The notes under the pieces are model-generated. The model had not been told where the DNA came from. It did no database searches and worked only from the letters and a program-made list of their open reading frames with translations. A DNA stretch of 64,000 nucleotides from Siphonodentalium dalli (lineage: Eukaryota; Mollusca; Scaphopoda; Gadilida; Siphonodentaliidae). Position numbers and translations under genes: made by a program. The DNA lies in the NCBI GenBank assembly GCA_032622095.1, contig CP136066.1, positions 46,100,911-46,164,910 of the forward strand. The letters are read 5' to 3'. Below, in pieces: positions 35,504 through 47,864 of this stretch (the first letter of the stretch is position 1; the number at the start of each line of letters is the position of its first letter).

Positions 35504-35794
35504 CTGATTGGAGAATAAGATACAATAACGGTTTAATATTTATATTTTACATGACATATTCATAAGATAGTAAAAGTCGTATTGATGATTCTGGAAAATC
35601 TTGCAAAGAAAACAATTGTCGGGAAATGATATAGTTTGGGTTTAGAACCATGTTGTATATAGCCAGGCCTTTAGATTCGACTTGAGATCCTCAGACTTCT
35701 ATTATTATATTGACTCACGCTCTCCTTGTATCGACATCTCGTGTCTATTTATATGTCACCATTCTAGTGAGTGGGCACCAAAATGATCTTACAC

Positions 35795-37024
35795 GTTTAT
35801 TATTCGTTTGTCTCTGTCCGGAATGACATTATTCGTTCGTCTCTGTCCGGAATGACATTATTCGTTCGTCTCTGTCCGGAATGACATTATTCGTTCGTCT
35901 CTGTCCGGAATGACATTATTCGTTCGTCTCTGTCCGGAATGACATTATTCGTTCGTCTCTGTCCGGAATGACATTATTCGTTCGTCTCTGAACGGAATGA
36001 CATTATTCGTTCGTCTCTGTCCGGAATGACATTATTCGTTCGTCTCTGTACGGAATGACATTATTCGTTCGTCTCTGTACGGAATGACATTATTCGTTCG
36101 TCTCTGTACGGAATGACATTATTCGTTCGTCTCTGTCCGGAATGACATTATTCACTCGTCTCTGTACGGAATGACATTATTCGTTCGTCTCTGTACGGAA
36201 TGACATTATTCGTTCGTCTCTGTCCGGAATGACATTATTCGTTCGTCTCTGTCCGGAATGACATTATTCGTTCGTCTCTGTACGGAATGACATTACTCGT
36301 TCGTCTCTGTACGGAATGACATTACTCGTTCGTCTCTGTCCGGAATGACATTATTCGTTCGTCTCTGTCCGGAATGACATTATTCGTTCGTCTCTGTACG
36401 GAATGACATTATTCGTTCGTCTCTGTACGGAATGACATTATTCACTCGTCTCTGTCCGGAATGACATTATTCGTTCGTCTCTGTACGGAATGACATTATT
36501 CGTTCGTCTCTGTACGGAATGACATTATTCGTTCGTCTCTGTACGGAATGACATTATTCGTTCGTCTCTGTACGGAATGAGATTATTCGTTCGTCTCTGT
36601 CCGGAATGAGATTATTCGTTCGTCTCTGTCCGGAATGACATTATTCGTTCGTCTCTGTCCGGAATGACATTATTCGTTCGTCTCTGTCCGGAATGACATT
36701 ATTCGTTCGTCTCTGTACGGAATGACATTATTCGCTCGTCTCTGTCCGGAATGACATTATTCGTTCGTCTCTGTCCGGAATGACATTATTCGTTCGTCTC
36801 TGTCCGGAATGACATTATTCGTTCGTCTCTGTCCGGAATGACATTATTCGTTCGTCTCTGTACGGAATGACATTACTCGTTCGTCTCTGTCCGGAATGGC
36901 ATTATTCGCTCGTCTCTGTCCGGAATGACATTATTCGTTCGTCTCTGTCCGGAATGACATTATTCGTTCGTCTCTGTCCGGAATGACATTATTCGTTCGT
37001 CTCTGTCCGGAATGACATTATTCA
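35795..37024. repeat. 29-bp minisatellite, ~42 copies
   Basis: The unit is 'gtctctgtccggaatgacat' followed by 'tattcgttc'. It is nearly perfect, with patchy variants: Ccgg or Acgg, 'ttcGTtcg' or 'ttcACtcg', 'atGAGatt', 'attActcg'. Variants recur in blocks, as expected from unequal exchange or slippage. It lies in the intron about 300 bp from the FReD exon acceptor. Units abut without spacers, so it is not CRISPR-like. 'TCCGGA' gives many units a BspEI-type palindrome with a central CpG. Confidence 0.97.
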
Positions 37025-37203
37025 CTCACAATTCTACATTTTACTTTTACTTACGCGTTTAGACGAGTTTACAAAATATCCAACTATAAATATATCAACG
37101 ATACCCTCACATCAGTACATGTTAATCCATGTCCATCAATAACACAAGTGTTCTTTCAACAGTAGTCGTAGATAAATATATATAGTTCACATATATTATA
37201 TTT

Positions 37204-37348
37204 AAGAAATAAATACACTGCGCATCGGCGTTTACAGTAAAATTTGACCACAAAGAATATTGTAGGACGACGCGAAGCGGAGTCATACAATTAGTTTCCT
37301 GTGGTCAAATTATACTATACACGCCGATACGCTGTGTATTTATTTCTT
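37204..37348. repeat. Foldback MITE-like hairpin, ~145 bp
   Basis: The arms 'aagaaataaatacactgcgc' ... 'aatttgaccac' and their inverse 'gtggtcaaatt' ... 'gctgtgtatttatttctt' are separated by about 50 bp containing 'gacgacgcgaagcggagtca'. No target duplication was resolved. Confidence 0.75.
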
Positions 37349-37349
37349 T

Positions 37350-40105
37350 TGTAATTCGACTATGTTTTGGTCGAAATTGTAGTTAAATACGTTCAACCTT
37401 ATATAATAGCACAGTTTCTAGCCCTGCGTGGTATAGTATTTCACCAAACAGTTCTTCTCTTAGAACTGTAACGTCAAACATGACGTCACTATTGAACGGC
37501 GACCCATTTTCATTGCCTTTTTGGCAAAATTCAGTTGGAGAGTATCTGTAACGTCATATACATGATGTCATGACTAAATTTAACGTCAACGTCATAGCAA
37601 TAATTATTAACAAGTTCGGGTCAAAAGTGTCCAATAATTCGTTTTAATTTATGTGCATTTTTTGTTAACGTGTGTTATCATAATCATTTGCACTTATACA
37701 TTCGGGACATTATATTAATCAAAATAAATCCTACACAAATCATTTATAAATCATATGATTTATTGAAGTTATGTCTACATAAAATAACACTTCCTGAAAC
37801 GACATATATGTGATTCTACTCCTCAACCGATAGATGACATATACGTCGTTCTACTCGCCAAATCGTTAAGACTTATTTTTGTTATATCTTAAATAAAATT
37901 CAGTATAGTGCAGTAGGTAGTCATTACATGTCTCTCTATTCAGTTTATATATATAGCATGACATTAACCAATGCCCGTTTTGTTTAACTTCTGAAAGGTT
38001 GAGGAGTGGACAGCATTTCACTGATTGTACCACATTATTTTGTGGTACAATTCAGAATATCTAGAATTGTACCACAAAACGACGGTCGTGTCTCCATGGG
38101 AATAGAGGCTACTGACCAATCAGGACGAGCCTCGTATGTAGGTTTAGGCAAGGTCGTATTACAATTCCATTTATTTCCCGTAATATTTTCAATTTGAATA
38201 TATAAAACGAATTGTACATGTACGATTATAATAACAAAAGTTACCAACGAACAATATTACAATTCACGACTGTTATACTTGTCGCGAGAAATTTTAATTA
38301 TTCAGCGGTCAATACTATGAAGGGTTTTACAACAGTAAATACATTTATTTTTTAGTAATGTGTACGAACACATTGGTGTGAAATATCACACAGGTTTCAT
38401 TTCACCGCGGAAATCAACCATTATTAGTCGTACACTAATATATTAATAATTAGGTTAGTACCAATTGAACTATATATAGGGACGTGACTAGATGCGTTGT
38501 TGGGGTATCCAACAGTTTCTGAAATTCATCAAACCATAACCATCGAATTTTTACGTTTTTTTCCAACTGGAAATCTCTAGATTTTCAACTGTTGGAAACC
38601 TCTATGATACGGCTATCATTTCAGTACAACAATTAGACTGAATGTAGAACAATGGGCGACATTTGGTCTGAATAAAAATCATACTAAATACTGGTTGCCA
38701 AATAGGAGTATCCGAAAAATTTGAACCTACCAGAGGTGTAAAATTTATTACTAATGTTGTATCAGGCATGAAATATTTAACTAATAACACAATTTACCAA
38801 AGTCGGGGGAGGCGAAACACCACAACCCCCTGTCAGCATGCAAATTCCTGAATTCTCCGGACCATAAATACTCTCTCAGTTCTCTATTTGATGGTTATTT
38901 AATTGACGAAAAGTTAACTTTTCTGATAATTTTAACCTTGAGTTACCAATAAAGACCATTTCAATTGCATTTTATTTTGTTCAGTTGAACGAATACCTTG
39001 TTCAAAGTAGACGGGAACACCGGTGATACGATGTATGTTATATATACTGTTTTGGTTTGTGACGAGATCGCCGATACTATGAAATAATGCACGGATAATT
39101 TACTGTACATTTGCCGGAGACCAATGGTAGATTACTGGTGATTTCTAACAGGAGCTATTAATAAGTGTGACCTGGCATAGATAACCTAAAAGCTATTTTA
39201 CCGACCATAAGTTGAGAGGTTGTAAGGTTATCGGAGCTAGCCAATCGGTACTCGGTTTTCTAACTTGCGAAGCACTTCACCCATGCATCACTAATCAAAA
39301 TTTATTGTCTTGTAGATTTTGTTTGTGAGTACAAATCGTAGTCACATATATTTCTCCAACCGCTTCGGTGTTCCTTGTTTACACTATTTAATTACAACAG
39401 TTCAATTAAATTAAAATAAATTAAATAAATTATTTAATTTTTCATTACCAATACAATGGCGTTTTGAGAATTACACAATATTTCGCCGGTCGCCCACTCC
39501 AGAAATGACTGGGTTTCCAGCGCCAATTCATCAAATCATGCGTCAATTTGGCAATCAGAGGTACATACATATACATTAGCTATTAGAAAACACATATACA
39601 ATAGTACAAAAAAGGAATAGATTATAATAAGACAAGGGTCGTATTTGGGACGATATAAATACACGCCATATTAAACATGTACTATTTATTTTGGGTATGA
39701 AATAATTGCTATACATTTATCTAAATCGACTAGACGTGAACCGTAAAACAGGACTTATGTGAGTAAAATGGTAAGTTTCCGGGTATAGGTACTCGATATA
39801 TTTTGGTGTGTGTGTGTAGGAGTGGTTGTGGTTGTATGGGTGTGGATGAGGGTGTGTCTGTTTGTGTGTGTGGTGTTCTACACGTATGCCCTGCTACACA
39901 TGTGCATACTTCATTGATTCGAGTATTGAAATGGACATATGTTAAATAGTCGTTTGGTCAGAAGTAGGTACTTCATATCTTGTTAAAGTGTAAAAATTGT
40001 ATACGTACTGTATCTATTATAGCCTACATGTACATTATACTTGTACATTAATAATTCAAAGTTTGGAGCGAATATGATATATAAAATGATGTCGCACAAT
40101 AATGG
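37350..40105. other. Intronic sequence, nothing recognised
   Basis: Short ORFs only. One small hairpin, 'ttgtaccac' / 'gtggtacaa', lies around 38025-38050 and its arm recurs near 38070. A GT-rich stretch lies at about 39800-39870. Confidence 0.5.
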
Positions 40106-40110
40106 GGCAT

Positions 40111-40754
40111 CTAAATAGAATAAGGGACGTTTTTTGAGTCAATATCGTTACTGGCATTTATAAATTGAATCACGAATATTACAAATTCCTCGCATGACTT
40201 GTAATGGTTAGCACATATGTGTGCCATTTTGAATATGTTAGGATGAGTCAAGTAATATTTCCCAATAAACTTCGTTCGTACGCCCGTGTTCGCTTCGCAT
40301 TCCAATATGGCGTGCTATTAATCTCCGATCAGGTTTTTGCCACACGAAGTGCATGTTCTATCATTTTTGGGGAGCCCAACACAGCTACCAGTTTCAATGG
40401 GCAAGCGGTGATGTCTACTACGAAATTTGAACATTAAAATTGCTTCTGAGGTTCTTAGTTTCATCAAAAAGGGTTCTTCTGTGAAATAAGGCTTGTGTCC
40501 ACATATAACTTATATTTAACAAATGATTGAAGGATGGTTGACCATTCCTGGATATAATTGTATTGTAACTGTTCCGTGATAGCATGACTGAAAAACTTTA
40601 GTGAACCCACACAATGTGAATGCCATGCACCGTATAAATCAAACTCATTCAAAATGGTTGATACGTGGTTGATCCATGACGACTTGTTCATAATTTTGAC
40701 GCGCGGGCCAAAACTGCCAGTAAAATAAGTAGTTGATCTTATTGCGGCTGCCAC
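40111..40754 (-). pseudogene. C-terminal fragment of a LINE-like reverse-transcriptase protein
   Basis: Read on the minus strand, the blocks come in the order of the conserved C-terminal region of many invertebrate LINE-type proteins. First, 'SSWINHVSTILNEFDLYGAW' and 'EQLQYNYIQEWSTILQS' (40464-40754). After a frameshift near 40465 come 'MFKFRSRHHRLPIETGSC' and 'DRTCTSCGKNLIGD', then two stops (TAA TAG) exactly where Glu would precede the His of an H-x(n)-C element, 'HAILEC'. Then 'KYYLTHPNIFKMAHI' (40111-40305). The Cys-Cys-His-Cys array probably bound zinc. The RT and endonuclease are absent upstream, as in a 5'-truncated LINE copy. The assignment is by pattern memory. Confidence 0.65.
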
Positions 40755-40759
40755 TAATG

Positions 40760-41640
40760 AGTTGAGCCCAACAATTTAAGAATTATTGAAATTACTTTGA
40801 GGGTACTATATACCATAATTTGTTCTACACGGGCCCCTCCAATCTCACAAAAGCAGGGACGTGGCTATAGAGGGTCTGGGATGGGGGGTGGGGGGGGGGG
40901 TTCATTGAACCAGACCAAATAAACAAATCAGGGGAATTTCATTCCAAGCCTTGAATTTTTACAACTGTCAGTCAGTTAAATTTGAGATCGTAATGACGAC
41001 TAGTTGAAAACTTCGAAACCTAAAGATTGCGTTGGTTGGAATTTCCCAAACATTTGAAAAGCGTGATGTACCACCTGTGGTTTTAAATCAAATTGTTTTC
41101 AAATCAAAAGTTTTTCTGGTCTAAGGAGGGGGTGTAGATGGCTTATCAATGCAGGGTATGGTCAGAAGAAGATAAGCCACGTCCATGCATGATATTATAT
41201 AAGTTTCTTTCAACCCTTAATGCATGTTTTAGCTTTATTACAAGCACGAACACGAATATTCATATCAATTTGACATCAACGTAGTCAGGGGAGTGATTAC
41301 AAGGGATTTGTTGGCTCCCTACTGCGCTCATCCCATAAAGATAAATAAGCAGCAGTTGGTAAGTTAATGCTCGAACAAACACCAGACATTTTAGACAAGA
41401 AAACAATTTTCTGTCGGGAATAAATGTTTTGTGCCGTTAAAAAGATTATTACAGCATTTTAAATTAGATGTTAATCTTTTAAAGCAATCTTAAATGATAG
41501 ATGTGCAATAGTTGATGTTTATCTTGTGTAGATTTGTAATAATAATTGAAACTTGCATAGAAAAGGATTTTCTTTGACAAAATATGTACGTCCGTCCGTA
41601 TATATATATATATAGGAACATGCGATAGTCATGGAACGCT
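40760..41640. other. Intronic sequence, nothing recognised
   Basis: No gene or repeat end. A G-rich run 'ggggggtgggggggggg' lies at about 40884-40900. Confidence 0.5.
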
Positions 41641-41659
41641 ACTGTTGCCTTATCTGAAC

Positions 41660-43810
41660 AATTGTCATGACATGAAGATATTTTTTTTATTACATGATAG
41701 CACTTTAGCATTACATGATGATACTTTAGCATTACATGATGGTATCTTAGCATCATATGATGGTACTTTAGCATTACATGTTGACATTCAATTATAACAT
41801 GATGATACTTGTCATGACAAGACACCTTGTCATGACATAATGGTACTTTATCAAAATGTGATTAAACTTTTCTATTGTATTATAGTACTTTTATTATTTC
41901 AGGATATCACTTAATCATTACCTGGAGTTCTTTATCATCGCATGATGGTAATTTATCATTACATGAGGTTCTATATCATTGCATAGTATTACTTTATCAT
42001 TACATGATGGTACTCTATCACAATACGGTGATACTTTGTCATGGCATGATGATATTTTACCATTACATAACATCCCGTTGTCATGAAATGATGGTACGTG
42101 ATCACCACATGGTGGTACTTTATAATGATAGTACTATATCATTACATAGTGGTATTTTATCACGACATGGTGATACTTTGTCATGACATGATGATACTTT
42201 ACCATTATATGATGATAATTTGTCATGCAATGCTGGTACTTGATCACAACATGGTGGAACTGTATCATTGGATGATAGTACTATATATTTAAATGGTGGT
42301 ACTTTATCATTGGATAATAGTACTCTATAATTACGTGTTGATACTTTATCATATCGTGGTAACACTTTATCATTGCATGGTGGTACATTTATCATTGCAC
42401 GATGATAATTTATCATTACGTGAAAATAATTTATCATGATAAAATGGCACTTGATCATGATAAAATGGGAGTTTATCATTACGTAATGATTATTTATCAT
42501 GTCATGACTATACGTTATCACACATGGTGCTACTTCATCATAACGCGACGATACTTTATCCGTACATGGTGATACTTTATCATAAAATAATGATACTTTA
42601 TCATTACATGATGATACTTTACCATTACATGATGATACTTTGTCATTAAGTAATGTACTTGACAAGAACATGGTGGTACTTTATCACTCGTAATGATACA
42701 TTAGCACAAGGCGATGATACTTTACCAGTACTCGGTGACACTCTATCATAATAGTATGATACTCTATCCTTACATGATGGTACTCTATTATTACACGCTG
42801 ATACTCTATCGTTACATGATGATACTCCATCATTACATGTTGGTACTTTATCATTAAATGAGGTTACTATATTATTACATGGTGGTACTTTACCATCACA
42901 TGAGGATACTTTATCATGTAATGATGATACTTTATCATTGCATGATGGTACTGTATCATTACATGATGGTACTTTATCATTATATGAGGATACCACATCA
43001 CTACATGGTGGTATTTTATCATGATGGTATTTTATCATTGCATGATGGTACTTTATCATTGCATGATGATACTTTATCATTGCATGATGGCACTTTGACA
43101 TTATATGGTGATATCGTATCACTACATGGTGACACTTTGTCATGATGATACATTATCGTTGATGACACTTTATCATGTCATGACGGTACGCTATCACACA
43201 TGATGTTACTTCATCATAACACGACGATACTGTATCCGTACATGGTGATACTTTATCATAAAACAATGATACTTTATTACTACATGATGATACTGTACCA
43301 TTACATGATGATACTTTCTCATTAAGTGATGTAATTGATAAGTACACCATGGTACTTTATCAGTTGTATTAATACTTTACCATAAGGTGATGATACGTTA
43401 CCATTACATGGCGACACTCTATCATGATATTATGATACTCTATCATTGCGTGATGGTACTTTATCATTACATGATGATACCCTATCGTTACATGATGATA
43501 CTTTATCATTACATGATGATACTTTATCGTTATATGATGATAGGCTATCATTACATTGTGGTTCTATATCATTACAAGATGATACTTTATCATTACGTGG
43601 TGATACTTTATCACTACATGACAAAGTATCACCATTACATGATGATACGTTATCATCGCATGGTGGTATTGTATCATTACGTGATGATACTTTATCATTG
43701 CATGCTGGTACTTTGACATTAAATGGTGATACCGTATCACAACATGGTGACACTTTGTCACAATGCTACATTATCGTGGTATGATGATACATTGTCATGG
43801 TGATATGTTG
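41660..43810. repeat. ~21-bp satellite, about 100 units, with ~676-bp higher-order repeat
   Basis: The unit is 'atgatgatactttatcatta' plus c, diverged copy to copy. Each unit holds ATGATACTTTATCAT, a perfect 6-bp inverted repeat around CTT, so single strands can form serial mini-hairpins. A longer pattern repeats: 'tatcatgtcatgac' ... 'atccgtacatggtgatactt' ... 'tcattaagtratgta' occurs from 42495 and again from 43171. Because 21 is a multiple of 3, all six frames stay open and give long repetitive ORFs (for example 41490-43784 on both strands). These are not genes. Confidence 0.95.
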
Positions 43811-44407
43811 CTTCAAACGCGAAAGGAAAGATTTATATAAACGGATTGAATTCTTAGAACTCAGGGCTAAGTATGGTATGGTTTCTCATTGGAAATACTG
43901 TCTGCGTGTTATTTCGTAAATGCTAATTTTCATTTAATAAATGGTCTTTAATTAGGTATAAATCTCCTTCTGAGCTTCGCGTATTTCACTGGATATAGTG
44001 ATATACCATTATGAGTAAAAGGATACTGCCGAACAATGGGTCTCATGCATTAAATTTCATCAGTGTTACGAACATTTTTGTATTTAAAAAAATGATTCAA
44101 CTCTTTCATACAAACATTGAGCTTTGGCTGCGGACACACGTACCACAGTAGCGATGGCATAGTAGGCGTGACAATTTATTATTATTTTTTTTTCTTTTCA
44201 TTTTTTTATTTATATAATTTATGTACATTATATAAAGTGATTTCATACAAACATATAAGTAAGTATTACAAAAACAATCATATTAATAATTAGAATGACA
44301 TCACATGTGGGGTGGGTGGGGTCCTTGCACATTAACCATGCACTCTCCTTGCACACCATGCAGTACATGCATAGCAATAAGTGTTTATACATGATAGACA
44401 AAAACAA

Positions 44408-45105
44408 ACAATATTATGGTGGAGTTTGGTGACAATTGGTCGTCATAATTAATATGCCATAGCCAGCCATGTTGCCCGCTGTGTTTCCGCGCAATGAGTC
44501 CACTGGACCAATTAACCAACTGCGTTTCACCAAGATTGATATCTACTCATTACGTTTTGCTAAATTGTATTCGCTACAATATATATAATAGCACGATCGA
44601 TCGTCCAGAATTGTATTTGACCTTGGCCCGGTAGCAATTCCTCATTGACTCGCATATATTACATGTGGTACGTTTTTTTTATATGATCTCAATGCATGCA
44701 TTTTATCTACTTATATTAATTTCATGACAGTTCCCCAATTGCGTATTAAGACAGTTCCCCAATTGCGTTTTTTATTTTGCGACGTTTAGTTCTACGCATA
44801 AGGTTTGACTCACTTACATTTGCTGAGAAATTACACATGCGATTTGTTCTCAGTAAGAACAATCATGGCCGTTGACAGAACTGGGTTATTCATTAAGTTA
44901 TCAAGTGGACATGTGTGCCAGCATGCAAAAATATAACACTGCGTGTTGAGTAAAGATCAACAGCGACAAACTTTTCAGAGATCGATCGTCGCTGGTATTG
45001 AGCTCGGTAGACTCATTGTGCGAATTAGCAGAGGGCGACATGGCTTGCTATGGCATATTAATTATGACGACCAATTGTCACCAAACTCCACCATAATAAA
45101 TTGTC
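44408..45105. repeat. Inverted repeat, ~130-bp arms
   Basis: The left arm 'tattatggtggagtttggtg' ... 'cataattaatatgccatagc' (44410-44560) is answered by 'gctatggcatattaattatg' ... 'caccaaactccaccataata' (44970-45100). The spacer includes a tandem 'gacagttccccaattgcgt' pair (44726 and 44751). A foldback element is likely. Confidence 0.8.
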
Positions 45106-45317
45106 CGCAGCCTTTGTCTTCATCCGGAGAGCATATGTCATATGGTGTCGTAAATATTTGGGAAAATTAAATAGGGGAAATTGCACTGCCACCATGTCAC
45201 TGTGAGACACAAACGTTTATTGTAATTATTTGATATATATAATAATTATGTTACATGTTTTGTATTTGTCCATTCTGTCTAATGTTATATGCATGGTGAA
45301 AATAGATAAAACAACAG

Positions 45318-45378
45318 AAGTGTGTGGGCTGGTTAGCGTTACACGAGTTTGTTGTAACGCTAACCAGCTCACACACTT
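45318..45378. other. 61-nt near-perfect hairpin (26-bp stem, 9-nt loop)
   Basis: Arm 45318-45343 (aagtgtgtgggctggttagc + gttaca) pairs with 45353-45378 with one G-T mismatch, loop cgagtttgt. It stands alone, with no repeat boundary around it. It has the size of a short pre-miRNA-type stem on either strand but lacks the mismatches usual in microRNA precursors. Structure is certain, function unknown. Confidence 0.6.
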
Positions 45379-45752
45379 GTGTTGTGTGATCATTGCACAC
45401 CCTAAAATGTAGCTTGTGGTAAACTCAATTTTAGATCGATATAATTCTTAACTAATTGATCATAGAAGTGAGTTATGTGGACTAAACGTACTCACAGTAT
45501 ATACGTGTTTTGTAACAGTTGCCGTCGTCAAGAAGTTAGAACGTTGTCAACGAATTTCGTTTGCATTGTCCAAGGATTAAAATTTTGTATTGACAAATTT
45601 GAAACCTTCTGAATTTCGCCAAAAATAAAGCACTGTGAGTGCAATAATATATGTTATCTCAAATTCTAAATACTTATACTATATGTATTACTTACGGGTC
45701 AATGATAATAAATTAATTGAATTTAATTAGAAATTAGAAACGTTATAGTCAG

Positions 45753-45777
45753 CCTTCGCGTTCGCTTCCAATGCTAT
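45753..45777 (-). pseudogene. Decayed duplicate of the 25-nt micro-exon
   Basis: Read on the minus strand it aligns base for base with the micro-exon at 45876-45900, including the acceptor (ttagttttacag) and flanking intron ('attaattgaatttaatt' in both). The donor GTGAGT has become CTGACT. It would encode IALEANAK against ISLEENAR. A 24-nt version using AAG|GC as a non-canonical donor would keep frame between the first micro-exon and the FReD exon, so rare use cannot be excluded. The offset between copies is 123 bp. Confidence 0.7.
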
Positions 45778-45875
45778 CTGTAAAACTAAACATAACCGTT
45801 CAAAACATGCATACCTATGGGTCTATGAGAACACATTAATTGAATTTAATTTGAAATAAGAAATGTTGCACTCAC

Positions 45876-45900
45876 CTCTCGCGTTCTCTTCCAATGATAT
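45876..45900 (-). CDS. Micro-exon 2 (25 nt) of the apple-FReD gene
   Basis: On the minus strand a strong acceptor (gttttgttttacag) is followed by 25 nt and the consensus donor GTGAGT. The exon reads ISLEENAR plus the first base (G) of the next codon. Exon 1 ends in phase 0, and 25 nt leaves phase 1, exactly what the FReD exon requires (G + AC = Asp). It would form a short acidic/basic linker between the apple-like module and the FReD. The neighbouring duplicated copy supports its being a real exon unit. No transcript evidence is available. Confidence 0.72.
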
Positions 45901-47090
45901 CTGTAAAACAAAACATATAACAGTACATAACATAATATGTAGCCATATTTTGTATTTGTTAATTGTTACTTTGCAGTGCTAAGCAGCATTGAATGAGCTA
46001 ATGTGACCGGCACATTATAAAACAATTACTTCACCCACACATATTATCTGGTCAATGGATTGGCGGAATACTGTTTTTGTTCGTATGTACATGCAGTCCC
46101 CCTGACTATACATGTAGTAAAATACTAAGTTGTGGTGTTCTCCTTATCCATTTTTTGTATAGCAATAACTATCGCATTAAGTTTTCAATTACAAAATATC
46201 AATATTTAGTATTTTGAAGTATAGTTTATAGTCGCATTTGCTTTATATATATTTTTTGAATAGTTGCATATTGTATCAGCGGACCAAAGCCAAAACTAAT
46301 GTTGGAATAGCTTTAGAGTGTTGTTGTGACTGGTGGTCTGGAATTCCAAATATATCTTTGAAGCGAACATTCTATTGTTGCATAATAACGGAGTGTACGA
46401 CAGTTAAATACAATTTCTATGCCATGTTAAATGGAGAAATTAAATCAATTATCTCTGTTTGAAATTCAACAACAACATATATCTTCAAATTACTACATGT
46501 ATATGTGACACCACGTATATATCGGAATATAGAATTAATTTCTGAAATCTCAACATTCCCCATTATTGTGGCACCATTATGAATCTCATGTTGACACTGT
46601 GAGCTGGATAAATTATGGTGTTGTATTGGTCAAGCTCTCGTGTTGTTTATGACAAATTACCATGCCTGTTCCTGAAATTGTAATAAAGTTACCCTGGTTG
46701 TTGAAAATTGTGATAAATTTACACAGTTAAACAAATCGAACAATATTAACGCGATTTAAGTGATAGCTTTGATATAGCATAACTCAAGAAATATTCCTAC
46801 TGTAGACTGCTGGGGCGGTCATTTTTATGAATATTTGGTTTCTACAATTCTGCATGACCTTTTATTAACCAAGGGTTAATTTATCACATTTACGGGATAC
46901 TGTTGGACATCATCATACCACCACGACAGTGGAGAAGTCGCCACGGACAATATCAACATAATCAGTACGTTAGTATTGTTCAAGGATAAGACATACTTTT
47001 TTGGAACGTTTTTGAAACATTCTATAATTTGCGGTTTCAACATACATAATTGGGTATATATATATGCATTACTATATATTTCTACTTGTC

Positions 47091-47220
47091 TAGCTCTATT
47101 CAGTAGTAAATCTATGTACACAATCACGTTATCGGTGTACGGGTCTGATACTTCAGGTTCTAGCTCTATTCAGTAGTAAATCTATGTACACAATCACGTT
47201 ATCGGTGAACGGGTCAGATA
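47091..47220. repeat. 70-bp tandem duplication
   Basis: 'tagctctattcagtagtaaa' occurs at 47091 and 47161. The following 'tctatgtacacaatcacgtt' and 'atcggtg.acgggtc' are shared too, with few differences. Confidence 0.9.
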
Positions 47221-47864
47221 ATTCCGGATTCGAGGTAAACAGATTGATTTGGTATCATGCTTGGTGAATTCCACCAGTTAATAATGTGTGATGATTCTTG
47301 CTCGCGGGTTCGCTTTGCAAATGAACGTGTATCAGAAGCTGATTTTGCATTATATATGTATATTGCCGTTGTTAAATTATGTGAAATATGATGATGAAAA
47401 TGACGAGGACAATGATTGTGGTGGCGGTGATGCTGATGATTATTATAGTGAACGAATATCAATGCGCGACGGAACTACCGAAATGAAAATGATAAAATAA
47501 AGACTTGTTTAAACTGAAATAATTATATTATTTCGTGATTAGAATGTTATTTTATTGTTATTCGGTATATTAAATTGGCATTCTTCCATAATTATTTGTC
47601 TCTTTTATTGATAATTTGTGTACAATATTTTCTTTAGCGGACGACTAATTTATCGTTATTTGTAAGTGGTTCGTTGGCTGTTAGCTGGCGAACAACTCAA
47701 ATCAATTTTCAACTGAAATTTCGTGTACGCTTTGTGAGAACTTATTTGTTTGGTATTACGTAAGGAATATTCATACATTAAAAATAATTATCGACATGGT
47801 TAAAGCATATATTGAATAGAACACCTATGATGTTTTGAGAGCATCCCATATTATTTCATTCATG

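Larger units (their letters stand above)
35504..45875 (-). other. Intron 2 of the apple-FReD gene (10.4 kb)
   Basis: It is bounded by the GTGAGT donor after the micro-exon (45875-45870) and the CAG acceptor before the FReD exon. It contains the 29-bp minisatellite, a hairpin repeat at 37.2 kb, a LINE fragment in the same orientation as the gene, the ~21-bp satellite, an inverted repeat at 44.4-45.1 kb, a 26-bp-stem hairpin at 45.3 kb, and a decayed second copy of the micro-exon. I found no further convincing exon, but a small phase-neutral one could be missed. Confidence 0.65.

Noticed and set aside
35795-37024. Regular 29-bp direct repeats resembling a CRISPR array
   Set aside because: Units abut with no unique spacers, and the surrounding DNA is eukaryotic with introns. 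It is a minisatellite.
41490-43784. Overlapping ORFs of 60-183 codons on both strands
   Set aside because: All are translations of a 21-bp repeat open in every frame (HHAMIKY..., CNDKVSS..., LSLHDDT...). There is no gene.
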